Position numbers and translations under genes: made by a program. The notes under the pieces are model-generated. The model was given only the letters and a program-made list of their open reading frames with translations, did not search any database and had not been told where the DNA came from. Below are positions 12,275 through 22,281 of a stretch of DNA of 64,000 nt, in pieces (position 1 is the stretch's first letter; every line of letters begins with the position of its first letter). This stretch comes from Xiphias gladius. Its lineage: Eukaryota > Chordata > Actinopteri > Istiophoriformes > Xiphiidae. Location: contig NC_053404.1 in assembly GCF_016859285.1 (NCBI RefSeq), positions 12,240,105 to 12,304,104 on the forward strand, in the 5' to 3' direction.

Positions 12275-12685
12275 GTGGCGGTAAGAAATTTGCTTGGTGC
12301 AAACAGAGCAGCTGCAAATCAAAACACACCCACATGATAAAAGGAACAATTTCAACAGTTTATCCAATCAGCTGAAAATTTTTAAATGAGTGAATTTACT
12401 AATCCCATGTGTTATTCAAGACTACACTGCACAAGTTAGAGTGGCACGATTAAAGATTTGGTATACGATCATCTAATGTCTCTAATATAGAAAGCAATGC
12501 AAATAGCCCAATTCATTGTTCTGTGTTAGTGCCCTCTAGTGGTATATTTCTTGGTGCAAAGAGCAGCAGCAGCAAAGTTTAACACACCAGTAACATAAAG
12601 GAACACTTTCAGTAATTAAAAATAAGTGGAATGGATAAGTCAATGATTTTACAGGCAAATTTCTACACTGTACAAGTTAAGGGGA
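12275..12685. repeat. Diverged tandem duplication in the TERF1 3' UTR
   Basis: Two related blocks, about 12275-12445 and 12532-12685, share CTTGGTGCAAA (12293, 12550), AAAGGAACA, and TACACTG followed by ACAAGTTA (12423, 12664), all in the same order and direction. The offset is 241-257 bp. The second copy ends a few bases from the TERF1 stop codon, so both lie in the presumed 3' UTR. Confidence 0.6.
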
Positions 12686-12697
12686 CGCTCTACCTCT

Positions 12698-12859
12698 TCA
12701 GCCAACTTCATGTGCCCTCATTAAAACTCTCCAGCGGTCTTTGAGCATGGTTCCAGTGCGTCCTTCAAAGTTGTAATCCATTAATATGCGGGCCCATTTC
12801 CCCTGGCCGTGACGCTGAACACCAGCCTTGAGGTATTTGTCCAGCTCGGGTGTCCATTT
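12698..12859 (-). CDS. terf1: TERF1 exon 9: Myb/telobox domain and stop
   Basis: The acceptor GTTTAG ends at 12860. It encodes 53 residues: K-W-T-P-E-L-D in helix 1, G-x-G-K-W-x-x-I in helix 2 and R-T-x-T-M-L-K-D-R-W-R in the recognition helix. The aspartate and last arginine that contact TTAGGG DNA in human TRF1 are kept; the valine of human V-M-L-K-D-R is threonine here. TGA is at 12700-12698. Confidence 0.93.
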   Translation of the reverse strand, partial: KWTPELDKYLKAGVQRHGQGKWARILMDYNFEGRTGTMLKDRWRVLMRAHEVG

Positions 12860-15800
12860 CTAAACAAAGTAAAACATAAACTAAAAGTTTTGGAATTTTC
12901 AGGAATCTGCCCCAAAGGAAAGGTAGCATTTAAGTGATCCTTGCTTATATTCACTTGATTTGGGATTAATTAACTAGACACAATGAGTGACATGATTCAA
13001 CTTACCTGAGGTGGTTTTCTTCTTTTTTGGATCTTTGCTGTCTCCCTTGATGTCTCAGATGTTACTTGAGATAACTCTGATGGTGGGAGTTTTAACATTC
13101 AGTTTAGCTGTTGTTCATTCCCAGAAATATGTATGAAATACATATGTATATCTACATTTTATAGAAAATTAAAGTATTGTAACATCAGATAAAAGCTAAA
13201 TAAATTTTGCTCTTCACAGTAATATCAACAGCAGAGAAAAATAAAACTTACCATTCTTGGAGAGTCTTCTGACAGACACACAAAGCTTCTTACAGGTATC
13301 AGGTTTCCATACATCAGGGATATTAGTTGAGAGTAGTTTCCGTTTTGTTCTGTGTAAGTCCAATAGAGTGTGACAATATTATTTGTTCCCCCACATAATG
13401 CCTTTTATTTAGTGTTTGGGACAGTTTGCTGAATATTTATATTTACCCAAAAAGCCAAAAACTAAATTTCTTATGAAAAAGACGCATTTAAACACTCATT
13501 TCTACTGACCTCAAACACACACTACTCTCCTTTCGATCCTTTTCTGTTGATTTGTTAGCTGTTTCTGAGAGAGAGCTTGCCTGTGTCGCTGTGTCCTCCA
13601 AACCCTCACTGTTCTGTGATGACAGGACCATCTTAGTGGCTGCCTGATAAATGGAAAGGTAGACATAAACACCATACAAATATAAATTAGGTTCCTAAAT
13701 TATATTTCTGTTATGTTGCCGTTTAATAATATTCCAAAACAATTAACTTTCTGGTGTAAGTACTGCTCTAATGTGAAAGTAAAACTAATGAGGCCTGTCA
13801 TAATACCCTTCTAGGTGTAACCTTGGTCAGTGGCCTCTAGGTAAATCATTCCTGAAACGTTCATGAATAAGTGAGTGTTAGATCCTGATGAGGGCTCTGC
13901 TGAATGTAGCAGTTTGCCCTTCCAACTAATTTGATGACAAACTGTCAATTAACTACAACTGATAAGTCACATCAAAACCTTCAGTTGGTCTGGGCACCAT
14001 TACTCAGAAGAACGAGAGCATAGATGATCAGGTCTGAACACAAGATGAAAAAAATGTATTGGCTGCTAAAATTCATTTGTTAATCCTTGCTGTTAGCTGG
14101 AGCAAAACATTGGACATCCTATGTATTTGCATGGTAAATCACGTGTAAAATTCCCACCTTAAAAACAGCTGAGAAGCAAAAACTTGAGGATTATTTTCAC
14201 ACTTGTTCAGACGTTATAAATTCAGATTCATTTATGATATGTTTTGGTTTAAATTTGGTCAGATGAGTTTTCAAGCATCAAATACCTTTATAGTACTTTA
14301 TTGCTCAATTATTTTCTTCTCCTACTTTCCAGCCATACAAAGCTTGATCCTGAATTTTACACTGGGATTAGTCCTGTAGGGCCAACTGTATAAATTATTT
14401 TTCCAAGTAACAATATAGAACTTGTGCTTTGCCTTTCTTCACAAGCAATTTTCTGCAATCTAGTGAAATTTGATTGGAACAAAATGTATCTTTTTGAATA
14501 CTTTTAAGGTATTTCGAGATTTAAACTGGGTTTCTGCAGTGTTCAACAAATTAAAATTGAGAGTTTTTAAGACTCTTTTAATACCACAAAGTATGCAATT
14601 CAATAACTTTTACAGTCAAACCAGTCAGGCTAAAACATACAGGGCACAGGGCCAGGAACCTGAGGGATCAGGGTACCCCAGAGTCTCTGTATTAAGTGAC
14701 TGTTAATATACCTATTGAAAATCACAGAGCTCAGGTAAAAGACCGCAAAGACAGGCAAAACTATCCTAAAGAGACAAAGAGACACAAAGTGACAGAACTG
14801 TGATGTTTGTAGTTGTTTTGTGTCTTTCAGTCTGGGGAGTCCTGTATAGGAGGGATGTCAGGCTTGGCTATAGCTAGGGACCCATTGTCTCATAATCCAT
14901 AGATGCCTGGACTCTGATAAGAGGCAGAAAACTGATGTATGGAGTAACCAATAATTAACTGTCTCCCTACAACTGAGTTCCAACTAATGTTACTGTCCAA
15001 GGCAGGCATGATAAAATATTTAAGACCTGTGTAAATGAAATGTAAGAGTTTTAAAAACCTTTAAAATCTTTTTTTTTTTTTTTTTTTGAGGAATCTAAAT
15101 TCAGTCTTTTTTAAGATTTTTCAAGAACTGCAGATACCCTGTTAAAGGTTGTGTTATACTATGCTGAACATTTCCTCTACACTTTCAGTGTACAAATGTT
15201 GAAACACATTCAATTAAATTAATTGATGTTCTAGGAAATGTATTTGTGGTGTGGGCAGACATTTTTTTAGCTCCAGGCAGTGCTGGACTGATCCTATTGT
15301 AAAACTGGTTTATACATTTTATGAACAAGGCTGAACCTGGAAGGACTGACCTTGTATAATGTTGACACAAGTTGTGACCTACAACATACTGGGTCAGGTC
15401 CTGTACCTTAAGAAGGTAGTCAGAAGGATTCTTCTCCAGGTAAGCAACCAAGTAGGACTGGATTGTCTCCAGCAGGCGGCTGAAGCTGAAGCTCAAGAGG
15501 AATGGGTGATAAGTTTCCCTCTTTCTCACTATTGTTGTCAGCTTGACTCCCAAGTTCTTTTGAAAAAATTTCAGTTAATAATTGTACTAACAATTGTACT
15601 TGGCCACCAAATATTTCAGTATTGACCCCATGCTTTTGAAAAGAAAAGAGACAATAATGGACACACAGACCTGTGGGAGGTAATGGTTATTCTCAAACCA
15701 CTTTAGGGCGGAGGAGGCAGAAGATCTTTGGCCTTTCTCCAAGCATACAGCTACAGACTAGGAACAAGGCAAACACATTAAGAGACGTAACAGTCAAAAT

Positions 15801-17118
15801 TATAATTGTGCTCCAATTGTCATTCTACATTAGAAAAAAATATACACCCCTTGTATACTGCTAGATTACCTGGACAAACAAAAGAATGGTAATATTTCTG
15901 AACACACTTTCATCTGCCACAGAGTCTTCTAGTTTTGACCATATTTTGGCAGCAGACATAAGAGGCATCACATGGTTGTCCTCCTCAAACCGGACATCTG
16001 GAGAAAAAAGTGTATCATGTGAACAAAACAGGCTGTGAGAGTTTGTACATTTGTACTTATGTTTGGAAGCAGAGTAAAGAAGTAAAGGATATATTTTTAA
16101 AACCACATTTGCTTGAAATCCCTTGTATAATATTACATTTGTTATAGCTTACTAGGTCATCAGAACATTGACCCCATGTCTCTATTATCTCGCATCTTTA
16201 CATGAGCTTAAATGTCAGCTGGGATCAGTTTCAGCTAGTAAACATCTCACACAGAAGTTTCCACAGTAAAAACTTTGTTGCTATAAATTGTACGTTCGGT
16301 CCTCCCTGCAGTGCTAATTCTACTCATAAAAGGCAATGCAAAAGCTACTTTTGAAGATAACTTGTAAAAGATGCTTAAAAAAAAAAAAAAGAGGAAGCCT
16401 AATTCTAATCCCTGACTGGACCAACTTACCCAACTGCTTTCCATGCATGACTCTTGCGAGGAAGGCACATATCATCGTTTTCTCACCATAGAGGTCTCCT
16501 TTGAGAGATGAACTCTCAGAAATGGCTGGGGGGGGAAACAAAAAATAATCACAAAATAGTGTTAGCCACTAGGACTTTAGAAACTTTAAGACGTGAACAT
16601 AGTGGCTCTGTACTAACATTAATATAACAATTAAAAACAACTAAAATCAAAATTAACTGAGGAAATTTTAAATTTTGATGCACTACTTTTATTTAATATT
16701 GCAGCTTTGCTTCGATTTCGAGGGATTTAATCCGGATTTTGGTTGTTAAACCACGACGTTGAGTTCTTATCATTTACCTTTAACGCCATATTTCACGATG
16801 TATGATGTGTGGTTTGTTAATTTGTGCGCACGATTTATTGTAGCTAATTCGAGCGCAAGGTTTCGGTTGTTTCGGTTTTTCCGGTAGTTACTGTTAGCCA
16901 ACTAGCTAATGATTGCTAGCAGTGAATAACTTACCCTGGAAAACCGAAAGAGTTTCACTGAATTCGTCAAATTTGCCTTCCTTGAAACGCCGACAAAGGC
17001 TTACAAACAGGAAGTCCAGCATCCACCCTGTAGCAAGAGCTGTAACATGGGGAAAACTGACACTTCCATCGATATTTCTTGCATCTGTAGCTGTTTTATT
17101 GTTAAATTCAGGTTCCAT
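12698..17118 (-). CDS. terf1: TERF1 (telomeric repeat-binding factor 1, TRF1), complete gene, nine exons
   Basis: Seen: joining nine exons on the minus strand (17118-16935, 16525-16430, 15997-15870, 15757-15671, 15556-15407, 13643-13510, 13349-13252, 13076-13006, 12859-12698) gives 1,110 bases, or 369 residues plus stop, with all junctions GT-AG and in frame. Residues about 25-215 align by eye with the TRFH dimerisation domain (G-W-x-L-D-F-L near the start). Residues about 216-316 are a polar, basic linker. Residues about 317-366 are a Myb/telobox domain with M-L-K-D-R-W-R in the recognition helix. Known role: a shelterin subunit that binds double-stranded TTAGGG repeats as a dimer and limits telomere length. 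Human TERF1 is longer (about 439 residues), mainly because of an acidic N-terminus that is absent here. The neighbour SBSPON supports orthology. An alternative exon could have been missed. Confidence 0.94.
13006..13076 (-). CDS. terf1: TERF1 exon 8: basic linker before Myb
   Basis: The acceptor CCATCAG ends at 13077 and the donor is GTAAGT from 13005. It ends K-R-R-K-P-P-Q, equivalent to the basic nuclear-localisation-like stretch before the human Myb domain. Confidence 0.82.
13252..13349 (-). CDS. terf1: TERF1 exon 7: basic linker
   Basis: The acceptor TACACAG ends at 13350 and the donor is GTAAGT from 13251. The frame fits both neighbours. It encodes T-K-R-K-L-L and K-K-L-C-V-S-V-R-R, rich in lysine and arginine. 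Confidence 0.8.
13510..13643 (-). CDS. terf1: TERF1 exon 6: linker
   Basis: The acceptor TTATCAG ends at 13644 and the donor is GTCAGT from 13509. It encodes a serine/threonine-rich linker with one S-Q and one T-Q dipeptide, the kind of site that ATM/ATR kinases use; no phosphorylation is shown by sequence. Confidence 0.82.
13644..15406 (-). other. TERF1 intron 5 (1.76 kb)
   Basis: This is the largest TERF1 intron. It holds a T19 tract at 15069-15087. I see no other gene, RNA or named repeat in it. Confidence 0.7.
15407..15556 (-). CDS. terf1: TERF1 exon 5: end of TRFH domain
   Basis: The acceptor TCAAAAG ends at 15557 and the donor is GTACAG from 15406. It encodes 50 residues ending with the helix I-x-S-Y-L and F/Y-L-x-K, which close the TRFH fold. 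Confidence 0.87.
15671..15757 (-). CDS. terf1: TERF1 exon 4: TRFH domain
   Basis: The acceptor TTCCTAG ends at 15758 and the donor is GTCTGT from 15670. It encodes 29 residues beginning S-V-A-V-C-L-E-K-G, equivalent to A-I-A-V-C-M-E-N-G in human. Confidence 0.88.
15870..15997 (-). CDS. terf1: TERF1 exon 3: TRFH domain
   Basis: The acceptor CTCCAG ends at 15998 and the donor is GTAATC from 15869. It encodes F-E-x-D-x-x-x-x-P-L and the following helix with I-W, as in human TRF1. It ends in phase 0. Confidence 0.88.
16430..16525 (-). CDS. terf1: TERF1 exon 2: TRFH domain
   Basis: The acceptor follows a run of C on the coding strand (ends at 16526). The donor is GTAAGT from 16429. It encodes I-C-A-F-L-A-R-x-x-x-G-K, matching I-C-Q-F-L-T-R-x-x-x-G-K in human TRF1 as recalled. 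Confidence 0.9.
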
Positions 17119-17185
17119 GTTTATACTTGCAATTTTAGTTCTTCTTCTTCGTGTTTGGAATTAGTTTGATTTACGCGCGCTTTAG
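16730..17185 (-). promoter_or_regulatory. Probable TERF1 promoter / small CpG-enriched region
   Basis: Around the TERF1 ATG the CpG density is higher than in the surrounding AT-rich DNA (for example 16740-16870, and ACGCGCGC at about 17173). On the TERF1 strand the word TAAAGCGCGCG resembles an E2F site. No TATA box is obvious, which fits a housekeeping-type start. Confidence 0.35.
16935..17118 (-). CDS. terf1: TERF1 exon 1: short N-terminus and start of TRFH domain
   Basis: The ATG is at 17118-17116 and the donor is GTAAGT from 16934. The first 24 residues are not acidic, unlike mammals. G-W-M-L-D-F-L marks the first TRFH helix. The exon ends in phase 1. Confidence 0.9.
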
Positions 17186-20100
17186 TGTTTTTTTTTTTTG
17201 TTTGTTTTTTTTAATGGTTTGGCGTCGCTTGAACAGACTGCAGCGCCCTCTGGCATTTAGGAGTAACTGCAAATCCCACTTTTATACAAATAGGATATAA
17301 CAGTGATCAAATAAATAAATAGATAAATAAAACCCCTAAAAAGTACAACGCAATCCAATAGAATAGAGTTGGGTAATTTTATCGTATTAAATTGCATTAC
17401 AGTTAACGATATGTCACTGTCTCCTAACACTGGGGTATTAGGAGGGATAAAGTTTTTTCCATAAAATGAGATTAAGCTGTTTAGTCCGCTATGCCTCTTC
17501 CAAAATGCAACCCAAATCACACATTTGATGGCTTTGAGCTGACGATATTACCATCGAATGAAGCTTCCTCAACTTTTAAAAAACTTAAACAACTTAATTT
17601 TACATGTTATTGACAGTGGTAGATAGGCAATTATGTCTTTGCTAATTTCACTTAAGTCCAACGTAAAAATATCTGCAGTGTGTAAGCTCAAAAACTTTAA
17701 AAGACGAAGGAAATGAACACACAATAAAGTGAACACAAATTAAAAGTCTTTATGGGGTATGGGTTTAGTTTTATTCTGAATTAAAAGCTACACTTAAGAC
17801 AAGTTTTGCACATTACAAAAAAAGAAGCCAAACATACTCACCCCACTTATTATGTATTGAAACCTTTTATGCAATAGGTACTGCATAAAAAGGTATTTAT
17901 AATTCTCTGACAAAATGGATGTAATAGATACTGTCATTATAGCCAAATGTGATACTATAGGCCAATACATTAGTAGTTGCATAACTGACCTCTTTAATTT
18001 CTTTTAGAGTGATGGGTTCCTTTGTTTTTTTCATATTAAAGGCATTACATGCCAGATCTTCTGGTTTTGTGGTTTGGGAGAGCTGTTTATGTTCAGTATC
18101 ACTCTATGGCGGCAGTTCACAACAGAAAAGTGGAGATCCATTAATTGCATCTAATGGAATGGATTATATTTCCCTCCAGTGATAAATCATTTATCATCCA
18201 GTAATGCCAGATTGCTGAGCTGTCTGCACCTTTGGATATGAAAAACAATTTTGTATACCTTCTTGCAGAAATTTCAATATCTGTTTAATTAATGCTATGT
18301 AGAGATGATTTATAAATTCATATTTTTGTATCATATTATCTAATGATCCTTAATATGCAAAATATGTAACCACAAAATGCAGATGTGGCCCACAAACATC
18401 ATCTTATTTGTAGAGCAGAGAACACTAGACACACACACAAGTTATATACACATTTATTTGTTATTCTGCATATGCTAATAGACTTAATGGGGAACAATGC
18501 TCTACAGAAATTTTGACATACATGTACCATAACAAAGTGTTCTGTGGTCACATAATTGTTCGGACTACTACATGCATACAAAGATGTTGCTTTGTACAGA
18601 AACAGTCTGTAGCTCAGAATGCGTATAATGATAATGTTCTCTAAAGCTGAACAGAGAAGAAAAAACAAAAGCAAAAAATGTAAGAGGCAGAATACACAGA
18701 GAGATAAGAAAAAACAGTATACCTTTATACATTTTAGGGAGCAAGGTTTGGTATCCACGCATGAGTGACATGGACAATACCCATTCTCTCAGAGAAAATA
18801 AATCTTTCCACTCTGTACAGTATCACAGATGATAATGCCGTTGTGAGACAGTAAGACAGAGCACGGTCCTTTTGCTGTTAGCTCACAGAATTAATTTCAG
18901 TATCCACACAAACATCATCAACCCAAATCCCTTGTTTCTCTACCCTACCTGTCAAAATGAAGGATTACTCAAGGCTAACAAGGAGACATGATTATTACAA
19001 ACAACGGATGGAAAAAAAATTGAATGTACAGGTACAGAAAAAAAGGAATTTTAACAAGAAGTTTTTTTTCTAACCTCTCTTCATAAAGAAAAAAGACAAA
19101 TGAAAACCCCAAAAAACAACCACCACCAGTGAACCCACATTTCATTTTGGAGAGTACCAAAGAATCTAATTTTCCAAAGAGGGATCGATCATTTCACAAA
19201 GATAACTCCATGAGCTTTCACATGATTCTCTGATTACTGAGTTAAATTATGTTGATCTGGGCATACAGTATGTACATATACAAAAGGAAATATGGACCAC
19301 AACTGATGTGATGTAACCATTTGGGAAGACTCGTTTTCTCCTCTCCTCTTAACTCTCACAGCATTCCCTTATCCTAGCCTTCCTTTCACACATTGATCAC
19401 TGTTCCTGAGGGCATGCCATGGGATTAGAGCCACTGAAGCTGCAGGGACTGGAGCACTCAGTGGTGTCAGCATGGGAAATAATCAGATGGATCAGTTCAG
19501 TGACAGTAGGGATCTCTTCCTGCCTGTCTGTGGTGAGTTAGACCCATCACTCTCCTTCTGTCTATTTCTCAGCTCTTAAACTCTAATGGTCAAACTTCTG
19601 TCCCTTTGTTTGTGCTCCTTCCTGCCTCACTGGACACTGATGGGGGTGAATACTGAACGTAGTACACAGATTACCCAGGAGGAGGGAGAAATATTGTCAC
19701 TCCTTACTCCGGGAGCCAAGACATCAATGTGGATTTGACAACACCTTTCAAAAAGTACAGAACTAACTAGTTGACAAAAGCTGTTAAAGAAAAAACAGAG
19801 AATCTATCCAATCAGAACATCAGAGAGTTATAGAAAACCTGAGAACTCAATAACATTACGTGTATCTATTACATTAAGACCTGATTTCTCCTATAAAATT
19901 AGAATTTTCTGTACAGAGCTATATGAACAAAGCAAACTGACTTGCTACCTTCTCATAAACAGCGGTGTTAGGAAAAGGCACGCATCATTTCAACCACCAT
20001 ATGGCAGGAAATTGTGGTCGTGCTCCATTTTGGTTTAGAAAAAATAGAATAATTCTCATCGTTATTTCACAAAAAACATAAAATCCTTTGTGTGTGGCAA

Positions 20101-22281
20101 CTTAAATTAGATTATCTTCCACAGACATTTGGTAGATTTATGTGTAAATCTAACAGCGATATAAAAGGCCCAAAGTGGTAAATTTGGATCCCTATTCCCA
20201 CAGATAATCAAATTTGAGGTCCATTGATAACTGGCATTAAGGTGCTTTACAGCATTATGCCAGCCATATAATATGAAAAAGTAAAAGTCAAATTCTCATT
20301 TACATTGTTCGTGAGATTCTGGTAGATGTAATACTGTTTTGCCTCATATTAAAGATATAATATTTGAAAAATACAAGTAATTTCTGCCTTTACACTTACA
20401 AACTCCCATAGGCAGAAAATAAAGTGCCACAATTTCTTGGCCTGCATAGATTGCAGTATGCGGTATTGCACATTCCACAACTCTCTGTGAGAACAAAAAA
20501 ACATGATAATAATTATAAGAAAAAAGAAAGAATACAATAAACCAAACAACAAAGAATTCACCCAAGTACTTCCTGTCAGTACCATTCTGGTTTGTGTGGC
20601 TTTCGCAAACACACTACTACTACACTCAGCCAAGTGTCATGCTGTACAAACAATAAACAAATATTCCAGCAATAAAATTGGAATCAAAGGCAACATACAA
20701 TAGATATTTTCAGTCAGTGTAAAACAAAATTGATAAACAAGATGAGAACAAGAAACTCCTTTGGGTTTAAGTTTGACTGAAAACAGTTTTCTTCACAATA
20801 AAACACAACAAATTACATTCCAAGACACTACAGATATACAAAATAAAGATGCCTTTAACTTGTCAGCAGGATCGGATAAACTTGCAGTAGTATGGAACAA
20901 GTGTCAACAATGACATCAGGCGCTGAGGATAGGACAATGAACACAATGCAGGTAAACAAACCATAAGGAAAACAAAAAAAACATAAATACTTTGATAGTA
21001 CATGTTATTACCGTATATGTTGTTATGCAGCTGAGATAGATGAAAGCTTGTCAGTGGGCTTGATTTGGTCCATTGATATCACAAGGAATATTGTCATTTT
21101 TTGTGGTAGTCTATCCCTTTTGAATTGCCCAAATAGATAATTATAGTGTAAAGCATATATGTATATAATAATGACCAGATCTACTGTGCTAAATTAATAA
21201 ATAGTCTTAACTCTGTTTTATGGAATCTCACTTACCTACTGTAGAATTTTTCTACAACCAATTTACACCTACTTATTTGATATTTTATTCTTAAAACTAC
21301 TTTTGGATGTATATATCTGATGTCTGAGTGAGTAAATAAGATTTTTCTCTGATTTGGATGCAATCAAAAGGCTGAACAAGGAGTAAAATCTCTTAAACCT
21401 TGTCCTAACTTCTGAAACCGCATGATAAATATTTTCAATAATGGTAGTATTTGACAACTCCTGTCCTTACTGGTTACATAGATATGTATTTGGCAACTAC
21501 AAGTGTTTGCGCTTTAGAGGAATCAAGGTGTTTTTATTCTTCTCTCCCACGTTAATTAATTCAAAGACTGAACATTGGATGCTCAAACTGAAAGTTCAAC
21601 AGTCATCATGAAAACCAAAAGCAATAATGTCAACGTTACAGTTTCATACACCATTTTTCACACAAAAAAAACATTACAGGTTCGTCATGGGAACACTTTG
21701 CATTTCCACAAAAGGTAATGATATGTTTTTTTTATAGGTCGCTACAATGCAACACCGGTCTGAGGGGTCTTGATTCAACCCATCCTCCCTGTTATTTTCA
21801 CATTACAAATGTTTGTACCTTCAGTGACAGTTTTCCTTTGCCATCCTGTGCATTGTCATTGCCTTAGATGTCCTAGTATTTATTGTGGAGTGCTTTCAGC
21901 AAACTAAGCACCGTAAAATATCTGTCATTTTTAAATGCATGCTTTTTACAGATAAGTCCCTCTGTGCATTTCCTTCTTTTGCTAGAAAAAAGACACTGTC
22001 ATTATGTACATTGGGAGGACCAAAATTAGTTGATGCAATCCCTTTGTTTTTAAAGAGCCTCCTCTTTGAGCCCACTGTTAGTCCCAAAGTCTTTCTTGAA
22101 TCTGCATGACATACGGCAGTTTCATTTTCAGCAATATACAGCAACACAAGTGAAAGGGACTTGTCATGCCATGCAAAAATATCTTTCACTACAACTACAC
22201 CCTTATCTTTCCGTGCTGTCTCTCCCACACACCAGGCTGAGATTGCTGTGGGTCTATTGTCCCTAAAAGCTTCCCTTACAG
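17186..22281. other. TERF1 upstream region and presumed KCNB2 3' UTR
   Basis: This interval lies between the TERF1 start and the KCNB2 stop; both genes run leftwards. Part should be the KCNB2 3' UTR, whose length I cannot fix. Minus-strand AATAAA words (for example 17769-17774) are possible ends. Open frames such as 21896-22285 (minus) and 18399-18758 (minus) have no recognisable domain. No RNA gene is evident. Confidence 0.5.
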
